This document shows, piece after piece, positions 6,357-13,752 of a DNA stretch of 16,430 nt. Each line of letters starts with the position of its first letter. The first letter of the stretch is position 1. The DNA comes from CAYVMN01 sp964452575. Lineage in GTDB: Bacteria > Desulfobacterota > DSM-4660 > Desulfatiglandales > Desulfatiglandaceae. The notes below the pieces were generated by a model that was given only the letters and a program-made list of their open reading frames with translations, made no database searches and was not told the DNA's origin. The position numbers were made by a program, and so were the translations under genes. Location of the stretch: NCBI GenBank assembly GCA_964452575.1, contig CAYVMN010000102.1, forward strand, positions 1 through 16,430, in the 5' to 3' direction.

Positions 6357-8741
6357 ATGAAAAAATGGTTGCTCGTGATTGGGGGGGCATTTGCATGTCT
6401 GATCGTAATAGTGGCAGGGGGCGGTTATTGGTGGTTTCAGCATACCCTCAAGAAGAGTCTGCCGCAGATCTCAGGAGATCTGCGTGTCTCAGGGATCAAA
6501 GAGCCGGTGAAAATCATCAGAGACTCATATGGAGTGCCCCATATCTACGCCAAAAACGAGCCCGATCTCTACTTCGCACTTGGATATGCAATGGCGCAGG
6601 ATCGCCTGTGGCAGATGGATTTCTCCCGCCGATTAGGCCAGGGAAGGCTCTCGGAGATCTTCGGCGAAGACTTCGTAAAGGTAGACCGCTATTTCAGGAT
6701 ATTGACGGCGGCCGGAATCAACAAGGAGATACCGGTTGAGTCTCTTACAATGCTTCAGTCTTTCGCAAACGGCGTGAATGCGTATCTGAAAACCCATGGG
6801 GATCGCCTCCCCATTGAGTTTAGAGTGCTCCGCTACAGACCGGAGCCATGGCAGGTTGACGATTACATCTTTATAGTAAAGGTCATCACCTGGGCGCTTA
6901 GCGTGGGCTGGAATACTGATCTGACTGCTGCCACAATCCTGAAACGGGTTGGTGCCCAGATGTTTAAGGATGCCTTCCCTCTCTGGCCAGGCCACGCGCC
7001 CCTCATCATTCCCGAAAAGACCAGCGCCTTCTCCCCGATTCCAAAACTTCCGATCGAGACAGCGCGTATCATCGAAAGGCTGATCCCTCTCTACTCTGCA
7101 GGCGCCAGTAATAACTGGGTGGTTGCCGGAAAGAAATCCATTAACGGGAAGCCGATTCTGGCAAATGACACGCACCTGCCGCTCAAGAACCCGTCATTCT
7201 GGTGGGAAGTCCATTTAGTTTGCCCTGGCATCGATGTCTCAGGATTTGCCGTTCCGGGAGTACCAGGGATTGCAATCGGTCACAACCGTCATGTTGCCTG
7301 GGGTATCACCAACGTTATGGTAGATGATGTGGACTTTTACATAGAGAAGATCAATCCCAAGAACCCTCGCCAGTACTGGTACAAGGACCGCTGGGAGGCC
7401 ATGAAGGTGAAGGTTGAGACCATCCGGATCAAGGGAAAAGACCCGGTCAAAGCCGAGATCCTATTGACCCGTAACGGCCCTATTGTCAATGATACCAGCG
7501 GAGATTTAAAGGAAAACCCGATATCTGCAAGATGGTCCTTCACCGATGCGCAGCAGCCGGTTCAGGCCGGTTCTCTTCTGTTAAAGGCAAGAGATATAGA
7601 AGGCATAAAAGAGGCACTCAGATACTGGGAGGTACCGGGGCAGAACTTCGTGTTTGCCGATACAAATGGAAATATCGGCTACTGGTGCTGCGCGAGCGTC
7701 CCCATACGCCTGAAAGGTGACGGGCTCATCCCGGTACCTGGCTGGACCGGTGAGTATGAGTGGAACGGGTATGTTCCCTTTGAAGAAAGACCTCATCTGA
7801 TCAATCCGGAATCGGGTTTCATAGCAACGGCCAACAACAAGGTGGCGGGCAAAGACTACCCATACCTGATCAGTCGCTACTGGGAGCCGATAGACAGGAT
7901 CACGCGCATCGTGCAGCTCCTCAAGGATAAGGAGAAGCTCTCCGTTGACGACTTCAAACAGATGCATCAGGACATTTACTGCCCGCAGGCCGCGGAACTG
8001 ACGCCCAAGATCATCAAGGTCCTCGAAGAACGATTTGCCAGCGAAGACGGGAAGAAGGCCAAAGGAATTCTCTCCAGGTGGGATTTTAAAATGGCCAAGG
8101 ACAGCGCCGGGGCCTGTCTTTTTGAAATGACATATCGAAAGATGATGGGGAATATATTCAAGGATGAGCTGGGAGAGGATCTCTTTAAAAAATATCTGAA
8201 GACATCTGTCTTTCCACCCCGGGCCGTCCGCGCAATGGTAGAGAAAGGCTCCTCCCCGTGGTTCGACAATATTAATACCCCGGAAAAAGAGGGCCTGGAA
8301 GAGATCATTGCCCTGAGCATGAACCAGACGCTTTCGGGGCTCAAAGAGACATTGGGAGACAATATGGACAAGTGGGGCTGGGGAAAGATTCACACCCTCA
8401 CCTTTGAACATGTGCTAGGGAAAAAGAGACCCCTTGACCTGATATTTAATCTGGGACCATTCCCGGTAGGAGGAAACCTGCTCACTGTCAACAAAAAGAA
8501 ATATTCGCTGGATGATTCCTATCATGCAAACCACGGGGCTTCCATGCGGATGATCGTCGATTTCTCAGACATGGATGGCTCCCTGCACGTCCTCCCCACC
8601 GGTGAATCCGGCCAGCTAAAGAGCCCAAACTACCAAGACCAGATACCGCTCTACCTGAGCGGCAGATACCATCCTTCCTGGACGGATCGGCGTAAGGCGG
8701 AGAAAAACAGCCGGGGAACGCTCACTTTGAAACCAAGGTGA
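6357..8741 (+). CDS. Penicillin acylase family (Ntn-hydrolase) protein, possibly AHL/amide acylase
   Basis: The product has 794 residues, the full family length. Residues 1-27 form a signal peptide or membrane anchor (MKKWLLVIGG, hydrophobic to ~26), so it acts in the periplasm. The alpha-chain marks KIIRDSYGVPHIYA (52-65) and YAMAQDRLWQMD (77-88) follow. The nucleophile Ser251 lies in SAGASNNWVV: the known family is a precursor cleaved just before this Ser, which becomes the free N-terminus of the beta chain. NDTHL (270-274) and GHNRHVAWG are also typical of the family. It hydrolyses amide bonds of acylated compounds such as beta-lactams, N-acyl-homoserine lactones or N-acyl amino acids; specificity is not readable. 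The ATG is preceded by AAGGAGGA. It is divergent from the metallo-beta-lactamase-fold gene. Downstream, the locus breaks into gene remnants. Confidence 0.92.
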   Translation: MKKWLLVIGGAFACLIVIVAGGGYWWFQHTLKKSLPQISGDLRVSGIKEPVKIIRDSYGVPHIYAKNEPDLYFALGYAMAQDRLWQMDFSRRLGQGRLSEIFGEDFVKVDRYFRILTAAGINKEIPVESLTMLQSFANGVNAYLKTHGDRLPIEFRVLRYRPEPWQVDDYIFIVKVITWALSVGWNTDLTAATILKRVGAQMFKDAFPLWPGHAPLIIPEKTSAFSPIPKLPIETARIIERLIPLYSAGASNNWVVAGKKSINGKPILANDTHLPLKNPSFWWEVHLVCPGIDVSGFAVPGVPGIAIGHNRHVAWGITNVMVDDVDFYIEKINPKNPRQYWYKDRWEAMKVKVETIRIKGKDPVKAEILLTRNGPIVNDTSGDLKENPISARWSFTDAQQPVQAGSLLLKARDIEGIKEALRYWEVPGQNFVFADTNGNIGYWCCASVPIRLKGDGLIPVPGWTGEYEWNGYVPFEERPHLINPESGFIATANNKVAGKDYPYLISRYWEPIDRITRIVQLLKDKEKLSVDDFKQMHQDIYCPQAAELTPKIIKVLEERFASEDGKKAKGILSRWDFKMAKDSAGACLFEMTYRKMMGNIFKDELGEDLFKKYLKTSVFPPRAVRAMVEKGSSPWFDNINTPEKEGLEEIIALSMNQTLSGLKETLGDNMDKWGWGKIHTLTFEHVLGKKRPLDLIFNLGPFPVGGNLLTVNKKKYSLDDSYHANHGASMRMIVDFSDMDGSLHVLPTGESGQLKSPNYQDQIPLYLSGRYHPSWTDRRKAEKNSRGTLTLKPR

Positions 8742-8756
8742 ACCGGAGGACACGTC

Positions 8757-8847
8757 CCCTCCAATGGGTGAGTTCTGCCAATTCTTCTTTGCGATCAGCA
8801 AAATATGGTCCGCAAACGACCCCGCCGTATTTGAAGGGATTTTCCAT
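8757..8847 (-). pseudogene. 5' stub of an archaeal-type AAA ATPase gene
   Basis: Reading from the ATG at 8847 the minus strand gives MENPFKYGGVV, then CGPYFADRKEELAELTHW. This is the characteristic N-terminus of archaeal-type ATPases (Pfam ATPase_2 group; usually N-P-F-x-[YF]-G-x-x-V then F-x-[DN]-R-x-x-E-[LI]), which precedes the P-loop. The similarity ends after about 29 residues, shortly before the acylase stop codon; the frame then runs into non-homologous sequence and stops at 8722. No Walker A motif is present, so the protein cannot be functional. The exact junction (here placed at about 8757) is an estimate. It implies a deletion or insertion that fused this locus to the 3' end of the acylase gene. 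Confidence 0.5.
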
Positions 8848-8867
8848 AATGCCGTTTTCAACGATTC

Positions 8868-8898
8868 CGCAATAACGATTCGGTATTACCGTATTGCG
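8868..8898. repeat. Nested inverted repeat upstream of the ATPase stub
   Basis: CGCAATA (8868-8874) and TATTGCG (8892-8898) enclose a second perfect palindrome, CGGTA-T-TACCG (8881-8891). A short direct repeat, ACGATTC, occurs at 8861-8867 and 8875-8881. A minus-strand TTGACA (8916-8911) lies just upstream, so this would be around the transcription start of the broken ATPase gene, as an operator or a leader hairpin. Confidence 0.4.
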
Positions 8899-9066
8899 CA
8901 TTTCACTCCATGTCAAGCAAGAAATGTCAACCAATTGTCCTTCGGACTCCCCGCTTGCCGGTGTGGCCCCAGTTTGAAAGAGCCATCGGCGAAAGTGCGA
9001 AGCAGGCCAAGCCAACTTGCTGGTTTCTATGGATTAACATTCCAAAGGCAGGTGTTTTTGAGTCCC

Positions 9067-9141
9067 AGCCTTCAAAAAGCCCGTGATCGATTCGAGATCT
9101 GGCGTAGGAGTAAGAAGCCCGGCAGCCAAATCCCAAACGGG
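9067..9141 (+). pseudogene. Possible remnant of an IS-associated accessory protein
   Basis: One frame reads LQKARDRFEIWRRSKKPG followed by SQIP. This resembles the conserved opening of small proteins (W-R-R-S-x-K-P-x-S-x-I-P-E) that I associate with insertion-sequence neighbourhoods. The similarity stops at once after IPNG, and the frame ends at 9195 without the expected helix-turn-helix part. The assignment is by memory of the motif only. Confidence 0.22.
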
Positions 9142-9257
9142 AGAGGGAACGCAGGTGCAGAAAACCAGTTGCGCTCAACGCGTTGTTCAGAATAAGCTTA
9201 TAACATTTGCGATTGTTGTTCTCCGCACCTTCTGCACCTACGTCCCCCCTACTATAG

Positions 9258-9599
9258 GTGGTGGGGGCTTTCAGAAAAGCCGTGTTCGGGGATGTTCCCC
9301 TCCATGATATCCAGACGGTGCATATCGAACGCCATAACTTGAACATGCGACATGAAGACTGCCGTCTTACTCGAAAGACCATGGCCTTCTCCAAGGAGGT
9401 CTTGTGGCTGGAAAGACAGATGCATCTGTATCAGGCTTACTTCAATCTGGCCCGTCCCCATTGTGGTCTTCGCCAACGCCTCAATGGTGATGGCATTGTT
9501 AGATGGTACCGTCGGACTCCAGTTGCGGCCGCGGCTGCTACCGATCACGTTTGGACGCTCGGAGAGATCATATGCTACAAAATATTTGTCAACCATTAA
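9258..9599 (+). pseudogene. IS1-like DDE transposase, C-terminal fragment
   Basis: The open frame encodes 113 residues from a GTG that is probably not a true start; an in-frame TAG precedes it at 9255. It contains HIERHNLNMRHEDCRLTRKT (22-41), where Glu24 corresponds to the last acidic residue of the DDE triad, then MAFSKE, the YQAYFNLARPHCGLR block (58-72) and the tail RTPVAAAAATDHVWTLGE (86-103). These blocks in this order are typical of the C-terminal third of IS1-family-like transposases. The N-terminal DNA-binding part and the first two catalytic Asp residues are missing upstream. It is therefore an inactive remnant; no terminal inverted repeats could be paired with confidence. Confidence 0.7.
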
Positions 9600-9637
9600 A
9601 GGGTCGCCACCCGTTTGGCTAAACAACGCAAAATTTC

Positions 9638-9666
9638 TTGACAACAAAAGATAATCAGTATATAAA
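9638..9666 (+). promoter_or_regulatory. Near-consensus sigma-70 promoter with no adjacent gene
   Basis: TTGACA (9638-9643) and TATAAA (9661-9666) are separated by exactly 17 bases: six of six and five of six matches. It lies 39 bases after the end of the transposase remnant and points toward the TetR gene, whose ATG is about 680 bases downstream. It may be an outward promoter left by the insertion sequence, or drive a non-coding or very small transcript. Confidence 0.5.
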
Positions 9667-9909
9667 GAGATTTTATTACCATTACTTCATTTCTGAGAAA
9701 TAACTTACTGATATTATGATATGTTTTCCAAAAAGATGAATATTGTTCAGTTTATGACGGTAATTCACCAAAACGGGTACTTCAACTCAATGATCTCAGA
9801 AAGCATGACTTCCTCTGTCTACGGCAAGCGAAATTAGATGTTGAAGTCCATATCTCAAAGTCCTAAGAAGTTCTAGATGTAAGAAATATCACATTCTTGA
9901 CTATTGACG

Positions 9910-9953
9910 GGGGCTAGAAAGTAGGCCAAAAGCGGGGATTAAGAAATGGGCCA
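9910..9953. repeat. Imperfect direct repeat, possible IS21-family end
   Basis: GGGGCTAGAAAGTAGGCCA (9910-9928) and GGGGATTAAGAAATGGGCCA (9934-9953) are two copies of the same ~20-base unit. Multiple short direct repeats of a G-rich, A-tract, GGGCCA-like unit near the tips are a known feature of IS21-family elements. No istA/istB fragment follows, so this would be an isolated end. Confidence 0.32.
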
Positions 9954-10347
9954 GGGAAGAAAAAAGACAAGTATCATCCTCTTCGGTAAACCGAGAAATT
10001 GGGACAGGTTATTCAGCTAGTTGTGGCCCTGGTGAATTAAACAGCACTAATCATAGAGCTGCTTGTAAGGGTTCCATTTCGTTAAGCTTTGGGTCTTGAG
10101 GCCTAGAGAGATCGGAAAAATACTTTTGACACCTTATTTTAAAGGGAACCCTCTCTCAGGACGACGATGATCCTGGAAAGCCAATGGAGAATTGCTGTCA
10201 TTGTATAAGAAGAAAATGAATAAAATCCAAAGAAAATACAGGTTGTGTACCCAAAAATCAGAGAAGAAGATCCAACTGGTCCATTTATCACGCTTTACAA
10301 TGGCTTATTTTCTCATCCCTGACAATATTATAAGGCATTGAGAACAA

Positions 10348-10977
10348 ATGGGTATAAAAGACAGAAAAAGGCGGGAAAGGGAAAAAAGACGGGAGCAAAT
10401 ACTTGAGTCTGCTAGAGTGCTATTTCTGCGGAGGGGGTTTCACGCAACAACGATGGAGGATATTGCCAATAAGGCAGAATTAAGCCCAGGGACTCTATAC
10501 TTGTACTTCGAGAACAAGGGAGAGCTCTACTTCTCTTTGAACTTAATTGCCCTAGAGTATCTGCTGAGTGAGGTTAAGCAAGTTTACAGTAATAAAGAAT
10601 TGCCCGTCGAAGAGAAAATATTGAAAGTCAAAGAGGGAATGTACAAGATGTACAAGCATGATCCTTTGGTCTTACACAATATTATGCATGCCCAGCTGGA
10701 GGACACATTATTATCTATCAGCCCTGAGCTGGTTGGGAAAATAAACCATCTGGCGAGAGAGATAATGAACACGATAGCCGACATATATGAAGAGGGGGTT
10801 CGCCAAGGGAAGTTTAGAGAAGGTCACAAAATGGCTCATGCGGATATAATGTGGGCGCTATTTACGGGCATCGTGCTATGGGAACAGTCGAAAAAGAATA
10901 TTGAACCGAGAAAAGATTTTTTGAAATCGACACTGGATTTGGCCTTCGATACGTATCTAAAAGGTATTATAAGATAG
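10348..10977 (+). CDS. TetR/AcrR-family transcriptional regulator
   Basis: The product has 209 residues. The first ~14 are strongly basic (MGIKDRKRREREKRRE), followed by the TetR helix-turn-helix at about 17-62: ILESARVLFLRRGFHATTM, then EDIANKAELSPGTLYLYFENKGELY. The rest is the all-helical ligand-binding and dimer domain. TetR proteins usually repress until they bind a ligand; in fatty-acid and aromatic-acid loci that ligand is often an acyl-CoA. It is placed ahead of the enoyl-CoA hydratase remnant and the Liv-type importer/ligase operon on the same strand, so it is the likely regulator of that operon (inference). The ATG has no clear Shine-Dalgarno sequence (ATTGAGAACAA), which would give weak translation, common for repressors. 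Confidence 0.9.
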   Translation: MGIKDRKRREREKRREQILESARVLFLRRGFHATTMEDIANKAELSPGTLYLYFENKGELYFSLNLIALEYLLSEVKQVYSNKELPVEEKILKVKEGMYKMYKHDPLVLHNIMHAQLEDTLLSISPELVGKINHLAREIMNTIADIYEEGVRQGKFREGHKMAHADIMWALFTGIVLWEQSKKNIEPRKDFLKSTLDLAFDTYLKGIIR

Positions 10978-11154
10978 GAATCATTTTCATAAAACATTGC
11001 ACCGATCAGTTGCTTGTGAACAGTGCCTCGTGGGCTATACCTTCGGCATCAGTTGCACCCTTTTAGGTGCCTTGAACGCAATGTTCTGGCACAGAATAAT
11101 TTAGGCGACCTGAATTCCAGAGGAAAAGAGATATAAATCGCAATACGAGTATAA

Positions 11155-12084
11155 ATGTTAGAAAAGAACAAGGTATTGTGATTATCACTTTAGACAACGG
11201 AACGCATTTGAATGCCCTCAACATTGACTCGGTGTGAGAGCTCTTAGGTTTTTTGGACGAAATTAATAATGACGATGCTCTAAAAGTAGTAATATTGGCC
11301 GGCAATATATATCTTTTTGCGCGGTATTGACACCGACCTAAAACTGTATCAAAAACACCGGTTTGGATAGGAGTCAGACCGGCCTTTTGGTGTAGTCGTC
11401 CGCTTTCGACTTTCAGCGAATTTTGGGGATTTGCTAACAGAAGTGGCGAAATTCAACAAAACCAAATAAGCTTTAAACAATAACCCGCCACGGTACAAGT
11501 TAAATGGTGCTCTTTTGGCTCTGAAGTTCGATAAGATCGGAAAATGGCTTTCACACCTGGAGGCCAGGAAAGCCTCTATCAATACGACTAATGCCAACAA
11601 AAGCACCATTGCTGTTGATGGATTCGCATTAGGCAAAGGCTGTGAATTAGCTTTGGCATGTGACCTTCGAATAACAACCGAAAAAGCAAAGTTTGGGCTA
11701 CCTGAGACCAAGATCGGATTCATTCCTGCGGGAGGAACCCAAAGGCTCGCAACCATCATAGGTCCGGCAAAGGCAAAGGACTTACTGTATACGAGTGATT
11801 TCGTTGATGCCAACGAAGCTTTGAAGATAAGGCTGGTAGATAAACTGGTTCAAAGTCATTATTTGAAGGATGAGGCACGATAACTTGCCTCAAGGATTTC
11901 CAAGCAATCCTCCTTCGCTGTTAATATGGCCGAACTCGCAGTCAATGTAGCATTAAACATAAGTAGTACTCTCTCCATCCCTTTTAAAGCCAGCTATGTC
12001 GAGATACTTTGTTGCACTGAGGACGCCAAAGAGGGTATTCGAGCATCTGTTGACAAGAGAGAGCCAAATTTCATAGGGAGGTGA
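11155..12084 (+). pseudogene. Enoyl-CoA hydratase/isomerase (crotonase) pseudogene
   Basis: The whole length of a crotonase can be traced across three frames. From about 11165 one frame reads EQGIVIITLDNGTHLNAL, an in-frame TGA, then ELLGFLDEINNDDALKVVI. After a one-base shift, RGIDTDLKLYQ follows and then a TAG. The sequence at 11350-11514 is badly degraded. From 11515 it is clean again: the oxyanion and glutamate region DGFALGKGCELALACDLRI, FGLPETKIGFIPAGGTQRL, and the end of the core, until TAA at 11881. The same frame then continues LASRISKQSS and CTEDAKEGIRASVDKR to a TGA at 12082-12084. At least two stop codons and two shifts make it non-functional. Only the 11515-11883 frame would be found by gene callers (122 residues). 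The gene once began the operon, giving beta-oxidation hydratase activity next to the ligase. Confidence 0.85.
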
Positions 12085-12128
12085 GGGCTCATTACTACTG
12101 TCATCCAACAGGTGACTTACGATTGAGT

Positions 12129-12974
12129 ATGTGGAATCGTTTATCTTCGTTTGAGAAATTTGGCATAATACCGAAGGGCCGAAAGATTTCTTCCGAAACA
12201 GGCTTGAAGGTAGATCGTCTGCATTTGGCCTTCGGAGAACTGACAGCTCTTGACAGCGTTAGTTTAGAACTCTGGCAAGGAGAGCTCTTGGCTCTAATAG
12301 GCCCTAACGGGGCAGGTAAGACGGCACTTATCAATTGCATTACAGGCTTTTATCGGCCTCAGCGGGGAAAGATTCTTCTGAATGGTGAAGACCTGACCCG
12401 CTTGTCCAGTCACATAATTTCTCATAGAGGAATATCACGAACTTTTCAAAACATCGCATTGTACGCGGGTTTGACGACTCTCGACAATCTGCTGGCAGGC
12501 AGACACAATTTTGTCAGATCTAGTTTCGTCGAGGATCTTTGCGCTGTGGGACGAGCACCTCGCGAGGAAATTGCCCATAGGCGTGCCGTTGAGGATGTTC
12601 TTGATTTCCTTGAAATCACGCACATCCGCGACGAACACGTGGGGAGCTTAGCCTACGGGTTGCGCAAGAAAGTGGAATTGGGAAGAGCCCTCTGCTCAGA
12701 ACCTGAATATTTGCTACTGGATGAACCCATGGCCGGCATGACAATGGAAGAAAAAGAAGATATGTGTCGATTCATCTTGGACGCAAATCAAATTCTCGGG
12801 GTGAGCATCCTACTCGTTGAGCACGATATGGAAGTAGTTATGGATATCGCTGATAGGATTGTAGTCTTGGACTTTGGTCACAAAATCGCAGAAGGTTCGC
12901 CACGAGAGATAGCGGGCAACAAAGAGGTGTGCAAAGCATACATTGGAGAGGTTCACGATGTTGCAGATCAATAA
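12129..12974 (+). CDS. livG: Branched-chain amino acid-type ABC transporter ATP-binding protein (LivG-like)
   Basis: The product has 281 residues from ATG 12129. Walker A is GPNGAGKT (58-65), followed by FQN with the Q-loop Gln107, the LivG-type signature AYGLRKKVELGRAL (175-188), Walker B YLLLDEP (194-200) and LVEHDM with the switch His. The ~28-residue N-terminal extension before LKVDRLHLAF is unusual for LivG. The frame is open back to GTG 12081, but its GGGAG touches that codon, so it is unlikely to be used; TTG 12123, 7 bases after GGTGA, is a realistic alternative two codons upstream. The protein forms the cytoplasmic motor with the next gene product, driving uptake through LivH/LivM. 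The gene lies 44 bases after the dead crotonase gene and overlaps the next gene by 17 bases. The ligase neighbour suggests an acid rather than an amino acid as substrate. Confidence 0.88.
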   Translation: MWNRLSSFEKFGIIPKGRKISSETGLKVDRLHLAFGELTALDSVSLELWQGELLALIGPNGAGKTALINCITGFYRPQRGKILLNGEDLTRLSSHIISHRGISRTFQNIALYAGLTTLDNLLAGRHNFVRSSFVEDLCAVGRAPREEIAHRRAVEDVLDFLEITHIRDEHVGSLAYGLRKKVELGRALCSEPEYLLLDEPMAGMTMEEKEDMCRFILDANQILGVSILLVEHDMEVVMDIADRIVVLDFGHKIAEGSPREIAGNKEVCKAYIGEVHDVADQ

Positions 12975-13752
12975 TCTCGAAGTTGTCTACGACAAAGTCG
13001 TTTATGTTCTTAGAGGCGTTTCGCTTGAGGTGCGTAAGGGGAATATAGTTTGTCTTCTTGGCGCGAACGGTGCCGGCAAAAGTACAATGCTGAAAACAGT
13101 ATCGGGCCTCATTTATACGGAGTTAGGTGAAATAGTCAGGGGAGACATAGTATTTAATGGAGTTTTGATAAGCTCCAAATCTCCTGAGGCTATAGTTAGG
13201 CTTGGTATTATTCAGGTGTGGGAAGGACGAAGAGTTTGCGAACACCTCACTGTTGAAGAAAACCTGCGAGCCGGCGCTTTTATCAGAGAAGACTGGAAGG
13301 ACGTTAAACGAGACCTAGAGACTGTTTACAGGTACTTCCCCCGTCTGAAGGATGTGGGGAAAAAAATGAGCGGTTATCTCTCAGGGGGTGAGCAGCAGAT
13401 GCTGGTGATTGGGCGGGCCATGATGTCGCGCCCCAAACTTGTCATGCTTGATGAGCCTTCGCTGGGCCTAAGTCCGGTAATAGCTCAAGAAATATTTGAA
13501 ATCATCGTAAGGCTTAACAAGAAAGAGGAAACGACTATCCTGTTAGTGGAGCAGAATGCAAAGGCTTCGTTGAACATTAGCGATTACGGATACGTGATGG
13601 AGAATGGCAGGATAGTTTTGGATGGCCCAGCCAGTGAGTTGCGAGACAACGAAGATATCAAAGAATTTTATCTTGGGCTGAGCCAGCTTGGTTCGCGGAA
13701 AAGCTACCGCGAAGCTAAGGCCTATAAAAGGAGAAAGCGATGGTTAGGGTGA
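12958..13752 (+). CDS. livF: Branched-chain amino acid-type ABC transporter ATP-binding protein (LivF-like)
   Basis: The product has 264 residues. Walker A is GANGAGKST (35-43), the signature is LSGGEQQ (141-147), Walker B is LVMLDEP (161-167), and LVEQNA (196-201) has Gln where most ATPases have the switch His, as is normal in LivF. The ATG at 12958 is chosen because GGAGAGG lies 7 bases before it; the frame is open five codons further, but only to a TTG. A basic tail of ~20 residues after FYLGL (SYREAKAYKRRKRWLG) extends beyond ordinary LivF. I recall similar tails in LivF proteins encoded beside acyl-CoA ligases, but could not check. It overlaps the upstream ATPase by 17 bases and the ligase by 13, implying translational coupling. 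Confidence 0.9.
   Translation: MLQINNLEVVYDKVVYVLRGVSLEVRKGNIVCLLGANGAGKSTMLKTVSGLIYTELGEIVRGDIVFNGVLISSKSPEAIVRLGIIQVWEGRRVCEHLTVEENLRAGAFIREDWKDVKRDLETVYRYFPRLKDVGKKMSGYLSGGEQQMLVIGRAMMSRPKLVMLDEPSLGLSPVIAQEIFEIIVRLNKKEETTILLVEQNAKASLNISDYGYVMENGRIVLDGPASELRDNEDIKEFYLGLSQLGSRKSYREAKAYKRRKRWLG

Larger units (their letters stand above)
8742..9257. other. Gene-remnant region after the acylase gene
   Basis: There is no intact gene in these 516 bases. They contain the start fragment of an ATPase on the minus strand (to 8847), its likely upstream region with a nested inverted repeat (8868-8898), and a plus-strand stretch (about 9067-9141) resembling the start of an IS-linked accessory protein. 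The remaining open frames on both strands show no recognisable family. The density of broken pieces suggests repeated insertion and deletion. Confidence 0.5.
9600..10347. other. A+T-rich non-coding stretch before the TetR gene
   Basis: In 748 bases there is no substantial gene. It holds the near-consensus promoter at 9638-9666 and the repeat pair at 9910-9953. A 38-codon frame (9721-9837, beginning MFSKKMNIVQFMTVIHQNG) has no ribosome site; I do not recognise it. Upstream of the TetR ATG there is an A/T-rich TATTAT (10326-10331) as a possible -10, without a good -35. No palindromic TetR operator is evident. Confidence 0.45.

Noticed and set aside
6068..6739. Plus-strand open frame of 223 codons as a full gene
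   Set aside because: Its second half is an out-of-frame reading of the acylase gene; only the part before 6357 could be meaningful.
7581..8411. Minus-strand open frame of 276 codons inside the acylase gene
   Set aside because: It lies wholly opposite a strongly supported acylase coding sequence and shows no recognisable family features; it is a reverse-strand shadow.
8927..9394. Minus-strand open frame of 155 codons across the remnant region
   Set aside because: It runs antisense into the transposase fragment and shows no family signature; the protein-like evidence is on other frames.
11055..11070. Small hairpin GCACC-loop-GGTGC after the TetR gene as a terminator
   Set aside because: The stem is only 5 bp and no T-run follows.
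10993..11085. Inverted repeat AACATTGC / GCAATGTT about 78 bases apart after the TetR gene
   Set aside because: Eight-base inverted repeats at such distance are expected many times by chance in a window of this length, and no element lies between them.
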